Assembly (NCBI GenBank): GCA_026008535.1
Contig: BRKX01000007.1
Span: forward strand, 8,517,001 to 8,581,000
Length of the DNA stretch: 64,000 nucleotides
Source: Perilla frutescens
Taxonomy: Eukaryota; Streptophyta; Magnoliopsida; Lamiales; Lamiaceae
Direction: 5' to 3'
Position 1 is the stretch's first letter; each line of letters opens with the position of its first letter. Positions 1 to 12,201 of the stretch are shown one piece after another. Under the pieces are notes generated by a model. That model did not search any database. It was not told where the DNA came from and was given only the letters and a program-made list of their open reading frames with translations. A program made the position numbers and the translations under genes.

Positions 1-388
1 TGTGAAGAATCATCATACCTTGGACGGTTCACCTATGGAAAATTTTACATGAATATCATTCTGGTAATTTTACACCTCGCGCAGGTTATTTTTGTATTTT
101 CATATGACAATTTGCCGTTTTTCTTTCCTTAGAGCATCTCCAACCGTCTGTCCTATAATGTCGCATTGTCATCATTAAAATACTACATAATCTGTATTCT
201 ATCTTCATCAGTCTGAACTACCTGCACCCGTGCGGTCTAGTTGTACCCCCTCTTAGACTTGTCCAAGAGGTTTTGGCACCCCAATATGTATACCACTTAT
301 ACGATATATATACTTTTTTTACTCATAAAAAAAAAGAGTACCGAATTCATAGAAGGTTTGATTTGAAGGGATCATCCCAACGAATAAG

Positions 389-424
<36 letters not shown>

Positions 425-1319
425 ATGAAACCACAACTCTCAAGGACCTTGACTCGAAATTTATATTTCGTCTACAAACCAATTGGTAGCAAGAACTTAT
501 CAAGTTAGTGCTTCGCTACCTCACTTTTGCCTTCAGATTGTTCTGTTTTAGATGTTGGTTTGTTCCTAATTAACTCAAACACCTTTCAAGGTAAATTGAT
601 CGCGATTGTGAGTTTTTGGAATAAAAAATTATTATGAATTACAGTTTCTTAGTTGGTCTTTATTTCCATGATGATAGTACTAGAGACAAAATGGGGTTGT
701 CACATGTTCTATTTTGTACAGGTAATTATGATAAATGCTTGGTTAATTAGTTTGTGGCACATTGAGATTTTACTTATATTAAATGTTTGCTCCTCACGAA
801 ATAATGATTCGTATCAAAATGAAAAGTTCATAAAAGGTTGTCGTTTCCTTGATGCAGAGCTGCAAGACATGGATCAGATTCTAGATGGCACGTAAATTGT
901 TATAGCCACATATTATTCTCTCTTTTATGTTGTGTTACTAGGAATATAATGTTTTTTTATAGATAGTTCAACCTCATTTCAACTCAGTATTTTTATGAGG
1001 AAAAATAGAAAACTTTAATATGAGTGCTTGATTTGGATAGGTTTAATTAAATTTTTATATTAAATTTGAATGTGGTGGTTGTAATGGTTCAAAGAGCCTT
1101 TTGAATGGGTTGGCAATGTAGTTTAGGAAGTTTGTGAGAAGACAGTTTGTGGGGTATATTGCTTTTATTTTATTTTTCTTGTAATGTTTTTCTTACTATT
1201 GTTTGACAAACTACACCATTTAATGACGAAGTTGACATGCTGGTTTAATTCTTTGTCTTGACTGATGTTAGTTCATTAGCAAAAATTTGTGGATTAAAGA
1301 AATCAAATTTGATCCCATT
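1..1319. other. intergenic AT-rich sequence
   Basis: No gene is supported. There is an (AG)n run at 391-421. At 129-145 a TTA followed by GAGCATCTCCAACC looks like one end of a Harbinger/Tourist MITE, but I find no matching right end nearby. An 80-codon open frame at 653-895 ends in an exon-like piece near 857-893, preceded by a CAG and followed by GTAA; it is too short to call. Confidence 0.5.
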
Positions 1320-1432
1320 ATTTATATATATATTAAAGTAGAATTGTAAAATTTCAGGGGTAAAATTATAAATGAAAAAATATAAAAAAAATTACTACAA
1401 GTTAAGAATGATGCCAAAAATAATCATATTTA

Positions 1433-1510
1433 ACCGCATAGCTCAGTTGGCCGTGGATATTTTGTGGCTGAAGTTTCCAAGTGTGAGGTCCTGTGTTTGA
1501 TCCATTGAAG
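1433..1510 (+). other. tRNA-like segment inside Helitron 1
   Basis: TAGCTCAGTTGG at 1439-1450 fits the Pol III box A, and TGTGTTTGATCC at 1492-1503 resembles box B, at tRNA-like spacing. No cloverleaf or CCA end is convincing, so this is not called as a tRNA gene. The equivalent place in the second Helitron (60428-60520) also keeps recognisable box A and box B. It is probably a captured tRNA or SINE head. Confidence 0.5.
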
Positions 1511-2281
1511 TGCGTGCATGTGTATAGTTGTTGTGTTCTTTCTTTCTTTTTATTTTATAATTTTTTTCCCTCATTTTTAATTATATATATTTCCATTTAA
1601 GCTCTTTTTCTCACTTTACCATCATTTTTCTTTCCATTTAAGCCATTATTTGTATTCTTTCGAAGATGTAACGAGAGATTTTCATTATTATTGAATTTGA
1701 GTTGGACAAATATTGAAATGTATGCATATTAATTGACAATGTTAATACATAGTTTTATAAATGATGGATGCATTATTATATTTACATAAATTTCCAATTA
1801 CTTTCTACGTGCTTTTAACATTTTATTTTTATTTATTTATTTTTCAATTTTTCATGGTTTAAAGTTCTTATTTTATTAAATTATTTTTATTCATGAAAGG
1901 TACATGTGGTTTGCCAATTTGATTTACGAAATTTATCATAATAAGTTATGGAAGTTTGATTTTCTAACTTTTATCTATATATTTACTCACATCTATTCCA
2001 AATTTAATTATAAATGCTCTGGATTCACATATTATTCGATTGCACAAATATTTATAAGTCGTTAAGAATTTCTTTAGATGTGTAAGTTTTAATTCTATAT
2101 TGTATGACTGTATTTTGTAACTTCTGGTAATTTGTATTGTGATCGATCAAGTGGAAAAATCTGTGATCAAATAAACTTTATGGGCAATCATAGCATTTTC
2201 TTGTATAAATTTTCATTTTCATGTAATTACGAAAGTTTTAATGTTTCTATTTTCTGGTTTTTTTTTTTTCGTGCATTGCAC

Positions 2282-2720
2282 TGTAGAAATTGGATATTAT
2301 TTTGTAGAATGTGTTCATGTTTATTGAATTCTATGAACACGAATGTTTTGAAATACAATCAAAGTTTCTGATTCAGAGATTCTCTCTTTTCACTCAACTA
2401 ACTATTACAATTGCTCACGCCACCTATTTATATGTGGTGGCTAAGATACAAAAATATCTAACATTGCCAAAAGAAAATATCTAAAACTAGATGAGCAAAG
2501 ATAGAATCCGTAGGAAGAATGACGGTTAATCCAATGGCCAATCAATCAATCCTTGCACGCTTAAATGGACGGCTAAGATCACAGCAGTGGGAATGAGTGA
2601 AAGCGGCCAACGCGATCCTGCACCATAACCTTGCATGCATGAGTGCTTACGTGGAATAAGAGAATAAAACGGAGCACATTTGTTTCACTGTTCCAGCCAT
2701 GCAATCTCAGAACTTCAACA
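2282..2720 (-). repeat. copia-1 3' LTR
   Basis: 439 bp, almost identical to 7287-7725. Read on the minus strand it begins TGTTGAAG and ends TTTCTACA. It directly follows the purine-rich tract at 2721-2731. Confidence 0.93.
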
Positions 2721-2731
2721 CCCCTCCTCAA
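2721..2731 (-). other. copia-1 polypurine tract
   Basis: On the minus strand the bases just before the 3' LTR read TTGAGGAGGGG, the expected plus-strand primer position for reverse transcription. Confidence 0.8.
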
Positions 2732-2749
2732 GATGAGCGCAATGAAGAT

Positions 2750-4400
2750 CAGTGACACTCATCTTGGATAAAAGAAAATGAAACCACGGAGAAGGGAGAG
2801 ACTTGGTGAAAAATCTGCCAATTGAGATTGAGTAGGAACATAAATAGGCAAAATGAATCCTTTCTTGTACTGATCACGAGAATAGTGGCAGTCAAGCTCA
2901 AGATGCTTGGTGTGCTCATAAAATACGGGGTTTTTGGTGATATGAAGAGCAACTTGATTGTCACAGAAGAGAGACATAGGTAGTGAGGAAGGAACATGGA
3001 GAGCTTGGAGTAAGAAATGGATCCACACCAACTCCCTGACAGTAGTGCTCATACTACGATATTCAGCCTCGGCTGATGACATAGATACTGTGGATTGTTT
3101 CTTACAACGCCGTGAAATAAGTGAAGAGCCCATAAAGACACAATAACCAGTCAAAGACCGACGAGAATCAGGGCAAGAACCCCAATCCAAGTCACGATAT
3201 GCAGTCAGAGTGAATGAAGAGGAAGCATCAAAAAATAATCCAAGGGAAGGAGCAAAAACAAACTGACTTAGCTGCTGAACATCATAAGACAAATCTGGCC
3301 TAGTAAGATTCAAATACAGTAACTTGCCAACAAGCCTTCTGTGCTTGTCAGGATCAGTCATGAGATTGGAAGAAGATTTTAGGTGCAGACCAGGGGGTAA
3401 TGGTGTGGAGGCAGGCTTACACCCTAAGAGCCCAGCTGAATCCAACAAGTCTAAGATGTACTTGCGCTGGCTTAGATATAGACCATCTGTTCCTCTAGCA
3501 ATCTCAATTCCTAGGAAGTAATGAGCTTCACCTAAGTCCTTAATGGTGAAAGCTGCATGAATAGCTTGCTTAATCTCATTAATGACATTGATACTAGGCC
3601 CTGTGATGAGAATATCATCAACATATACCAGCAATGCTACAAACTAATCCCCAGTACCTCTAATGAACAGACAATTGTCATCAACAGATTGAGAAAAATT
3701 GAGTGAAAGAAGCATCTTACTGAATTCTATGTTCCACTCCCGAGATGCCTGTTTCAACCCATACAAACTCTTGATCAACTTGAATACTTGATTGGGAAGT
3801 GCCTTGTGGTATCCCTGTGGAGGAATCATGTAGATATCATCACTTAAATGACCATGTAAAAAAGCATTATTAACATCAATTTGATGTAATGCCCATGATT
3901 TGGAAGTAGCAAGAGCAATAAGCACTCTCACAGTAACTGTCTTAGCTACTGGAGAGAAGACTTCTTGATAATCAAGCCTATACTCTTGTTTATAACCCTT
4001 GGCAACCAATCGTGCCTTATACCTCTCCACAGTCCCATCACTCTTAGGTTTGACTTTATATACCCATTTGGATCCAATAGCTTGTTTCCCTGGAGGAAGA
4101 GTGGTGAGTTCCCAGGTATTGTTGGACTCAAGAGCCTGCAATTCCTGATCCATGGCCTTGGTCCATTCAACATACTTACTGGCCTCCCTATAAGAAGAGG
4201 GTTCTGTCAATGCATCAACATTGAGAAGGAATGAATGATAGTCTGGTGTAAAGTATGGAGAATGAAGATAAGGAAATGTGAGATGAGTGAAAGTAGATGA
4301 TATGTGTGGAATACAGGACTGGGAAACAGAATAAATGTAATCCTGAAGATATGGAGGAGGTCTAGTAATTCTATTACTTCTTTGGGCACTGTAATTGATG
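2750..4400 (-). pseudogene. copia-1 reverse transcriptase and RNase H (broken)
   Basis: Read right to left, the RT domain starts near 4210 with the copia pattern W-T-K-A-M, then KWVYKVK, KARLVAKGYKQ, F-S-P-V-A-K, a Q-I-D-V-N-N-A-F-L-H-G block and SLYGLKQA. The catalytic YVDD lies at 3614-3625. RNase H follows with a DLDWGSC-like motif near 3200, S-A-E-A-E-Y-R and a C-D-N block. A TAG at 3644-3646 splits RT just before YVDD. A frameshift near 4370 separates RT from integrase, and another near 2810 garbles the last residues. The enzyme cannot be made intact. Confidence 0.9.
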
Positions 4401-5850
4401 AAGTAACATGTGCAGATGAAGGAGCAGGTGGAGATGCCATAGGTTCATAAATCCGTAATTGTGCAGGTCGCATAGGCTCAGACATATGAATCTCAGTAAA
4501 GGGAGTATCAATAAAACTAGGAAATGGAAGAGGAGGTGCTAGTTCTTCAGATTGCAGAGGGTATGAATCTGCAATAAACTGTACATCTCTAGAAATGATA
4601 ACTTTAAAGTTATCTAAATCATATAGAACACATCCCTTTCTATTTGCAGCATATCCTAGAAATAGACACTTGAAACTTCTAAAATCAAACTTAGTTTTAG
4701 AAGGAACAATGTTAGCAGCAAAGCTTAAGCATCCAAATGGTTGCAAATTTGTCAAATCAGGAGGTTTATGAAGAAGAACCTCATAAGGAGTACTCCAGTC
4801 AAACACAGCAGAGGGAGTTCTATTTATTAACCATGTAGCATGAAGAATTGAATAGGGCCAAAACTTGATGGGCAACTTACTTTGGAACATAAGAGCTCTG
4901 GCCACCTGGAGTAAGTGTTTATGCTTTCGTTCCACAATTCCATTCTGTTGTGGACTATACACACAAGATCTTTGATGCTGGATTCTCTTTTCCTGAAATA
5001 GAGATGTGACAACTGAATTTATAAACTCTGTTCCATTATCTGATCTAAAGTTCTTTACTTTCAAACCAAACTGTGTGTTTCCACCATTGCCAAAAAACTC
5101 ATAAGCACAAAGAATACTTGTCCTTTAGACTGAATCAAATAAGTCCAAGTAGTTCTGGACTGATCCTCAACAAGAGTGAGAATATAAGCTGAATGAGTAA
5201 CAGATTCCTCTTTGTAAGGTCCCCAGAGATCTCCATGTATGATTTCAAATGGTATCAGTGACCTTCTGTGCAACAAAGGGAAGGGTTGCCTCTGTTGTTT
5301 AGCTCTGTGACATATCTCACAGTCAGATAATTCTGCTAAGTCAGCTGCTGTGAATGATCTTTTCAGATGAGTCATATGCTTCGTACTGCCAATAGAATGA
5401 TGGCCTAAATATTCATGCCACTGGTGTAAACTTATGCCTTTGTTACATTGAACTGAACATATTTTCTCTGATGTCATGTGTCTGAACACATACAATCTGC
5501 CTTTCCACTTCCCTATTCCCAGTATGTGATCATTAGACTGATTCTGTATGAGGCAATGTGATGGCAAAAATAACACTTTTCCTTGCAGGTCCTTGGCCAT
5601 TTGCCCCACAGAAATCAAATTGTGTGTGAAAGATGGTGCATATAGCACATTCTTTAACACTATATCATTGTTCAATTGTACTTCTCCACAGTAATGTGCC
5701 AATAAATTTGATCCATCTGGCAAGTAGATTTTCTGAGGTTCTGAGAGCTCTCTCATAGTATGCATTAAAGCAAGGTTGCAGCACATATGTATACTAGCTC
5801 CTGAGTCCACTATCCAGTCTGTTTGATGTGCTTCTTGTGGCAGACCAAAA
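4380..5850 (-). pseudogene. copia-1 protease and integrase (broken)
   Basis: The aspartic protease site DSGAS is encoded at 5793-5807. It is followed by a GAG-pre-integrase zinc region (H-x2-H type, then CEICHRAKQ near 5310), the first integrase Asp in HGDLWGPY near 5240, and the second in FRSDNGTEF near 5045. The glutamate region QQNGIVERKHKH lies near 4930, giving the DDE triad of a copia integrase. A frameshift near 5070, in a short ACACAC run, breaks the core between the first and second catalytic residues. Confidence 0.9.
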
Positions 5851-7139
5851 GTATAGTGTGTCATGCTCAAGTCATCTTTAGTATATGCATCTACCATATT
5901 TGCTGAAGCATTATTAGAATTTGTCAATCCAGAATTTGCATTCTTGAAATAGTTTCCTAAGTACTTGCTGATTTCTTCATGTATCATCATCCTGTTTATG
6001 TCAGTGCACTGTTGGTCTCCTTGTTGACTATTGACGTCCTTTCTAAGACTCTGCAAATCTTCTTGATCAACACAATTTGGTCTATTGTTTCTGCCTTTCT
6101 CATTCTTAAATTTCTTAAACCAATCTGGATATCCTACCAACTCAAAGCACTCATGCTTCTCATGTCCATTGCCTCCACAGTGGGTGTATTTCAGCTTTTG
6201 TTTTTCTTCCTTGGTGAGTCTCTTTCTATATCCTTCAAATCTGCCTCCTTGACCTCTTTGGTTAGTATACAAAGCATTTTGATCTCCAATATCAGCATAG
6301 CAATTTGAAACTTTCTTCTGGTCTTCCACTTGCAAGACCATTACATATGCATTACTAATTGATGGCAATGGATCTAATATTAAAATTTGATTTCTGATGG
6401 CTTCAAATGAGTCGTTTAACCCCATTAAAAACTGCATAAGTCTCTCATTTTCTTCATTATGTTTGTTAGCCTCAGATGCTCCACAAGTACATACTTGACA
6501 GGGAACCAACAAATGTATTTCATCCCATAAGCTTTGTAAATTATGATAGTAAATGAGGATAGATTGATTTCCCTAAGCATAGGTTGCTAATTCTCTTCTG
6601 AGTTTATAGATCCGTGGTCCATTAGAACGACCAAATCTCATTTTTAACTCATCCCAAAGCTCCTTTGAGGTTTCAATATGCTGAAAACCTCTTCCTAACT
6701 CTTTAGCTATTGAGTTTATAATCCATGAAAAGATTAGATAGTCCGCTCTTAGCCACTATTTATAATCAGGAGATGCTTCATGCGGTTCAGACAAGCTACC
6801 ATCTATAAAGTCAAGTTTGTTCTTAGCAACAAGACTTCGCCTAATTGCTCTAGACCAACTGTGGTAGTTTTTACCAGTAAGGAGATCTGTGGTTAAGACC
6901 ATACCTGGATGGTCGTTCGGGTGGAGATGTATAACATCATTACTTTGAGAGCGATATGAAGTGATCTCTCTCTGATCTTCACGTGTTCCAACTCTGTCGA
7001 TAACCGCATCATTAGGAACATTGTTTCAAGCCCTGTGACTGCTTTCTCCTTGCTCTTCATCATCATCATTCGCGATACGAAATCCTCGCTCTTCGAGGAC
7101 AACTTTGTTCCATGGAATCCTTCTATTCTGCTTTGGCAT
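5850..7139 (-). pseudogene. copia-1 gag (broken)
   Basis: The likely start codon is at 7137-7139, about 150 bp inside the 5' LTR. A UBN2/retrotransposon-gag region follows (ADYLIFSWIINSIAKEL near 6700, then ENERLMQFLMGLNDSF near 6450). A zinc knuckle lies at 6147-6188. It keeps C-G-G-N-G-H...C, but the first cysteine position reads Tyr, so metal binding is probably lost. In-frame stops are a TGA near 7025, a TAG near 6757 and a TAG near 6574. Gag would have formed the cytoplasmic particle of the element. Confidence 0.85.
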
Positions 7140-7274
7140 TTTGTCGAACACCAACTATGCAGCGTTCAATCAATCAAAATTTATCGGAAAAACTCTCAGA
7201 ATTTCAAATAACCGATGATTCACAATCGGTGAATCCAATTATATCAATTATTCAAAACGAATTCACGGATCATG

Positions 7275-7286
7275 GCTCTGGTACCA
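7275..7286 (-). other. copia-1 primer-binding site (initiator Met tRNA)
   Basis: On the minus strand, directly after the 5' LTR end, the sequence reads TGGTACCAGAGC. This differs by one base from the common plant iMet complement TGGTATCAGAGC. Confidence 0.85.
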
Positions 7287-7725
7287 TGTAGAAATTGAAT
7301 ATTATTTTGTAGAATGTGTTCATGTTTATTGAATTCTATGAACACGAATGTTTTGAATTACAATCAAAGTTTCTGATTCAGAGATTCTCTCTTTTCACTC
7401 AACTAACTATTACAATTGCTCACGCCACCTATTTATATGTGGTGGCTGAGATACAAAAATATCTAATATTACCAAAAGAAAATATCTAAAACTAGATGAG
7501 CAAAGATAGAATCCGCAGGAAGAATGGCGGTTAATCCAATGGCCAATCAATCAATCCTTGCACGTTTAAATGGATGGCTGAGATCACAGCAGTGGGAAGG
7601 AGTGAAAGCGGCCAACGCGATCCTGCACCATAACCTTGCATGCATGAGTGCTTACGTGGAATAGGAGAATAAAACGGAGCACATTTGTTTCACTGTTCTA
7701 GCCATGCAATCTCACAACTTCAACA
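7287..7725 (-). repeat. copia-1 5' LTR
   Basis: 439 bp, the partner of 2282-2720, with 14 differences counted by eye, mostly transitions. Confidence 0.93.
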
Positions 7726-7958
7726 CGGTTATATATGTTGGATTTTGTGGATATTTTTGTATCTTGGGTAATTAGATTAATTTTTTCAGTGTAAATTTTG
7801 ACTGTACAACTGCAAACACATGAGCTCAATTAATTAGTTTCTTTTGCACCTTTTTTTATAGCATGCTTATTATTTACTCCAAAATGATATTAAATTATTT
7901 GTTTGCTAAATAATTATGATAATTATTGTATATATATGAAAATAAAGCTTAGTTTTTT

Positions 7959-8286
7959 GATGAAAAATTGTCAATTCAGGATCTGAAATATGGGTAATCT
8001 ATCTATTCAGGACCTGAAAGATGAAAATTATCAATCTAGGACCCGGAAGATTAGAATTGTCAATTTAGTACCTCAAAAATTATGAATTTTGATTTTTTTT
8101 AATTTTTTAATTAGAGTTCGTAGATAATTAATGAAGAAATCTTCATTGAAAATTAATATAAAAATAATTAAAAAATAAAAATAAAATCAAAACTTCATGA
8201 TTTTTGAGGTCCTAGATTGACAATTTTTATCTTTCTGGTCATGGATTGATAGTTTCATCTTTTAGGTTCTGAATTGATAATTTTCA
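7959..8286. mobile_element. foldback/Mutator-like MITE nested in Helitron 1
   Basis: The two halves are inverted copies. The left arm begins TGATGAAAAATTGTCAATTC; the right arm, reversed, begins ATGAAAATTATCAATTCAG. Each arm contains about four degenerate units of roughly 29 bp built on CAATTCAGGACCTGAAAGATG. The other Helitron copy lacks this block at the same place, so it is a later insertion into a T-run. No coding. Confidence 0.65.
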
Positions 8287-8444
8287 TTTTTTTTATCTAC
8301 TTAAACTTTGTTTGCACGTTTATTTTACAAACGTATATACATGTGCATTACAAATATATATCTAACTATGATTGGATTTTGTTTTTAGTTTTTTAATTAT
8401 TATAAAATAAAAAGATAGCGAACAACGCGCGGGAGATATACTAG

Positions 8445-9288
8445 TCACATATGAAGCTACACCCTTTTTTGCTTTTATTTTTGCAGCCATTGACATAGGT
8501 GTGTATGTACATTCTATATTTGAATCTCTTGTATTTCTTAATGAGTGATTTTGATAAGTATAGTCGTTGTGGAGGAGTAAGTTCTTGATCAACCGTGCCA
8601 AGCGAATTGCAGATCGCACGCGGCTAAGTTTTGGGGTATTTTAGTTAGTAACTTTTGGTGCAAGAATGTAAGATTTGGAAAATAGGAAAAATGGGAACAG
8701 AGCGTTTCCCCAGGTAAAAAGATTCAAAGCATAGAGGAAAAAGAGTTGGATTGAATATTAAATTATTGAAAAAATTGGTGATGAAATAAAAGTTCTTAAT
8801 GCAACCCTACCTCTTTCTCTTTCTTTCTCTGCGTTCCTTTAATTTTAACTAGTGTCACTTTCATTCTCTCTCTAGATCGACTAGAGAGAGAGACATGTGC
8901 TTGCTTTTCTGTTTATTGCTGCAGTGAAAAAGAGGGGAGGAGAGGGGCCTTTGCCTTTGGGGTCAGAGGAAAGAGAATTATAATAAGCATGAAAATGAGA
9001 GAGTAAAGTGAGAAAAAGATGTGCTTCTTGCATTTTGTTTACTCATTTCCTCCTTTTTGGTGTAATTAATTAGATATTCTAATCCCAAAATTTGTTTAAA
9101 ATAATACTATTTTTCTTCTTTTGAGGAAAAATAAGTTTAATTCCATCCGGGAGGAATTGGAGAAAATGCAGAACATTTTGACTCAATATTTGGTCCCTCC
9201 TCTCACCTTCTTCCTAAATTTGAAGAAGCAACTTCACATGCCAACTCTCTCAGAAGCCCAAATAAGTAATTTTACAATTATAGTTACT
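8445..9288. other. intergenic, no gene seen
   Basis: AT-rich, with a CT/GA-rich patch at about 8810-8895. No supported coding or RNA gene. Confidence 0.5.
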
Positions 9289-9297
9289 ATGTATATT

Positions 9298-9583
9298 GGA
9301 GAAAGGTGCAAATACACCCCTAACATTTATCTTAGGAGGCGGATTCACCCTTAAGGTTATTTTTGGAGCAAATAACACCCTAACGTTTATACAAAAAAGT
9401 GCAAATCCCCCCTCCCCTCCCAAAAAATAGTATTTTTGTTCATAAATATAGAATTTTTTTCATATTTTTCATCCCTAAAAAATAATAATTTTTATAGGAT
9501 GAAATTTATTAAAAAACTTACATGTATTTTTCATACATTTTTTAATAAATTTCATTCACAAAACTACAAACTCAATTAAACTC

Positions 9584-9669
<86 letters not shown>

Positions 9670-9927
9670 AATGATTTTAGATCTATATTTAAAGAGGGGT
9701 TATAATTTTTAAGAAAATGGAAATTATAAAAAAATAAATATTTTTTTAGTGTTGGGAAAAAAATCATGAATAAAATGGTATTTTGCACAAAAAACACTAT
9801 TTTGGGGGAGGGAATGGGGAATTTGCACTGCTTGAAAAACGTTATGGTGGTATTTGCTCTAAACAAAACGTTAAGGATGAATTTGCTCCTCCATACAAAC
9901 GTTAGGGATGTATTTGCACTTTTTCCC
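9298..9927. mobile_element. Mutator-type MITE with perfect 9-bp TSD
   Basis: ATGTATATT is repeated exactly at 9289-9297 and 9928-9936. Inside are long inverted arms: the left starts GGAGAAAGGTGCAAATACAC; the right, reversed, starts GGGAAAAAGTGCAAATACAT. Each arm holds about four ~31-bp units of the type GAGCAAATACACCCTTAACG. The 630-bp length, absence of coding and 9-bp duplication fit a non-autonomous MULE. The middle carries an expanded triplet repeat. Confidence 0.85.
9584..9668. repeat. (ATA)n-(GAT)n compound microsatellite
   Basis: About 13 ATA units are followed by about 15 GAT units inside the Mutator-type MITE. They create a spurious poly-Ser/poly-Tyr frame on the minus strand. Confidence 0.95.
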
Positions 9928-9936
9928 ATGTATATT

Positions 9937-10545
9937 CGATAAAATTGTAGTAGATGCTATGAAAGGGTTTTATGGCCAACTCATTTGAGTGACATTTATT
10001 TACCATATATCAATATAAACAACTTATATATTACTGCACTTGATGTTTTTCTATTTTGTTTATCAGATTGAATCTAATGGTTTACGTTATGGAAAAAAGA
10101 AACGTATATGTGATATTAGATATTGCTTGTTATATATGAACTAAAGAAATATTTCATTTGTCTCGCCGCTGCGTGCGAGGTTTCAATAGAAGTCCTTTCA
10201 TGTCGTTGTGTCTGTGAATTGGTTGAAAAAAAGAGATAAAATCAAGAAAAGATGTAAGAATTGAAATAACAGTTCGGAACCAATAAAAGGAAGAACTAAA
10301 GTTCTATGAATTCACAAAAACTTTGTGGATAGAAGTGATTAGAAGAAACCCACAGTTATTATTGTTCATCATTTTTCCTTGCATTGTTTCTTGGGAATTT
10401 GGTAGGCACTTTGGTCAATTTGTTGCGGTAGAGAATTGTGTTTTTGTGCGTTTCATTAATAAATAAGGATCGTGTTATAACTTATATAGATGAATACAAA
10501 ACAATATATGTAGGAAAGGAGATGTGGGATAACCAATCTCTAATA
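9937..10545. other. intergenic, no gene seen
   Basis: AT-rich sequence without supported coding, RNA or repeat structure. Confidence 0.45.
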
Positions 10546-10747
10546 TTCCCTCCGTTTAACGATTTTTTTTTTTGTTTTGTGTCAAAGTGTTAGTTATTTT
10601 ATATATATTTCACACGCTCTCTCCCAATTTTAATCCTCCCAAATCTTATTCACTTATATTTTCCTATAATAAGATTAGTCCATAAAATTAATTGTTAATT
10701 CTAGATAAAAAAGAACTAAAACAACAATCAAAACGAAAAGAATGGAG
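10546..10747. mobile_element. Stowaway-like MITE (TA duplication)
   Basis: Begins TTCCCTCCGTTTAACG after a TA and ends CGAAAAGAATGGAG before a TA. The ends are imperfect inverted repeats of the plant CTCCCTCCGT type. 202 bp, non-coding. Confidence 0.55.
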
Positions 10748-11015
10748 TATATATCTAATATGCCCTCTCAAGATGGTGTTTCATCAGTAGCATCAATCTC
10801 ATTACATAAATTGAGACAGTGTAGTGAGTGTGTGTGTAGGCGCGTTGTAGAGTTGTAGTGGTTGCGACACCGTGGTTTAGATATGTGGTGGCTTCCCCAT
10901 GAAGACAAGGGGTGGTGGTGGTGGTAGTAGACGAGGGGGTGATGATGGTGTAGACGGGAGGTGAGCACACAATGGAGGATACAATATCGGAAAAAAAAAA
11001 ATAATGACCAATATT

Positions 11016-11016
<1 letters not shown>

Positions 11017-11051
<35 letters not shown>
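11017..11051. repeat. (TAA)n microsatellite
   Basis: Roughly 11 uninterrupted AAT/TAA units. Confidence 0.95.
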
Positions 11052-12162
11052 TATGTGTGTGTTTATGAAACGTGGGATGTTACAAGAAACCTCTTTTTTT
11101 TTTTTGTACAAAATGTTCTCGCCATCGTAATCTTACATGGAATACTATGTTACATTATCCATTATCCTAATTATCAACCGAGTAATCAAATATTACTATA
11201 TTTGATAACTATTAAATAGTAGTTTGATTTTCTCATAGTGCATCTGCAAAATAGAGGCCACAAATTTCTTATCATCATCGAAAAAAAAAGAATGCTAATA
11301 TAGATATATGATATCCATTATGTTTTACAATTACATATGTATATATTATCTGTGTGGCGAGTGTAACATTATATGGATTGCACTTAGAGCTTGTCACATC
11401 AAATATTCATTTCAAAATGATGATACTAGCTAGAGCTTATAAAATTATTATTACCTTAATTTGAACTTTACATTTAACCTATTTTAATGTCGTTTGCTTC
11501 TCTCTCAAGAGATTATTGGTCCTTATTTTTTTTTTATGTAAGGAAAATGGACTCTTGTGAATCTAATCTTATGCCACTAGTACATTCGATTGTCGCACTA
11601 CATTATACTAATAAATATATCGACATAGACTAGATCGAATTATATTTTTAATAATACAACCTACAAAGAGCTCTCTTTTTGTCCAAATTAGTAAAATATT
11701 CACTCCCACATTGTACATATAGCTTATGACATGGAACTTTTTTTCAATTTTTTTTTAAATTCCGCCTTTCAATTCTTGCAACTTTATTTGATTTATATCA
11801 TATGCAAAATATTTAAACTATACTATGTAAATGTAACATACTGATCATATCTCCAGTATTCCCCTCCGGCCCTCCCCCAACTTTTTTTTTTTTTTTTTTA
11901 TGTAAAAGGAACATAGTGATCATATAAATAAAAAAATTAAAATACATTGAAAATAGAATATCCAGGCTTAATATCTGTGACGCAGAGTTTTACATTATAT
12001 CAACTTGTGGTCTATTTTCATATTGAATATATTTTATAGGAAAATTGGAGCTACATATTTGGGAATTTTGCCTTTTGCGCTAAAATATAAGCAGATAATG
12101 TATGGAGACTTGATATATAAAATGGCCAGACCTTAATTAACCAGAAAAAAAATAAAAACAAA

Positions 12163-12167
<5 letters not shown>

Positions 12168-12197
<30 letters not shown>
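12168..12197. repeat. (AT)n microsatellite
   Basis: Fifteen AT dinucleotides. Confidence 0.95.

Positions 12198-12201
<4 letters not shown>

Larger units (their letters stand above)
2282..7725 (-). mobile_element. Ty1/copia LTR retrotransposon (copia-1), full-length but degenerate
   Basis: Two 439-bp direct repeats with TG...CA ends bracket gag-pol reading right to left. A primer-binding site complementary to initiator Met tRNA lies inside the right LTR and a purine-rich tract inside the left one. Domain order is gag, protease, integrase, RT, RNase H, which defines Ty1/copia. I count 14 differences between the LTRs (about 3.2%), so insertion is recent on a plant timescale. Coding is broken by at least four in-frame stops and three frameshifts. 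The 5-bp flanks (TGCAC on the left, CGGTT on the right) do not match, so a target duplication is missing. Confidence 0.93.
1320..8444 (+). mobile_element. Helitron (non-autonomous), interrupted by a copia element and a foldback element
   Basis: The left end (TATATATATTAAAG at about 1324-1337) and right end (GCGCGGGAGATATACTAG, ending 8444 and followed by T) match the plant Helitron pattern of a TC...TATTAAAG start and a GC-rich stretch shortly before terminal CTAG, inserted between A and T. The first TC appears mutated. A second copy with matching ends and matching internal blocks lies at 60331-61617. The shared blocks are the stretch after the 5' end, a tRNA-like segment, the block near 2041-2110, and 7905-7950 with 8290-8400. 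No Rep/helicase coding is seen, so the copy would need a helper. Stripping the two insertions leaves about 1.3 kb, close to the 1.29 kb of the other copy. Confidence 0.7.

Noticed and set aside
653..895. A coding exon at the left edge
   Set aside because: Only about 12 codons look exon-like; no partner exon is visible.
1433..1510. A functional tRNA gene
   Set aside because: Box words are present, but the stems do not pair convincingly and it lies inside a Helitron.
9582..9929. Poly-Ser/poly-Tyr reading frame on the minus strand
   Set aside because: It is the translation of the triplet microsatellite within a MITE.
10755..11111. 118-codon minus-strand frame
   Set aside because: Composed of TAA and GT-rich repeats with no gene features.
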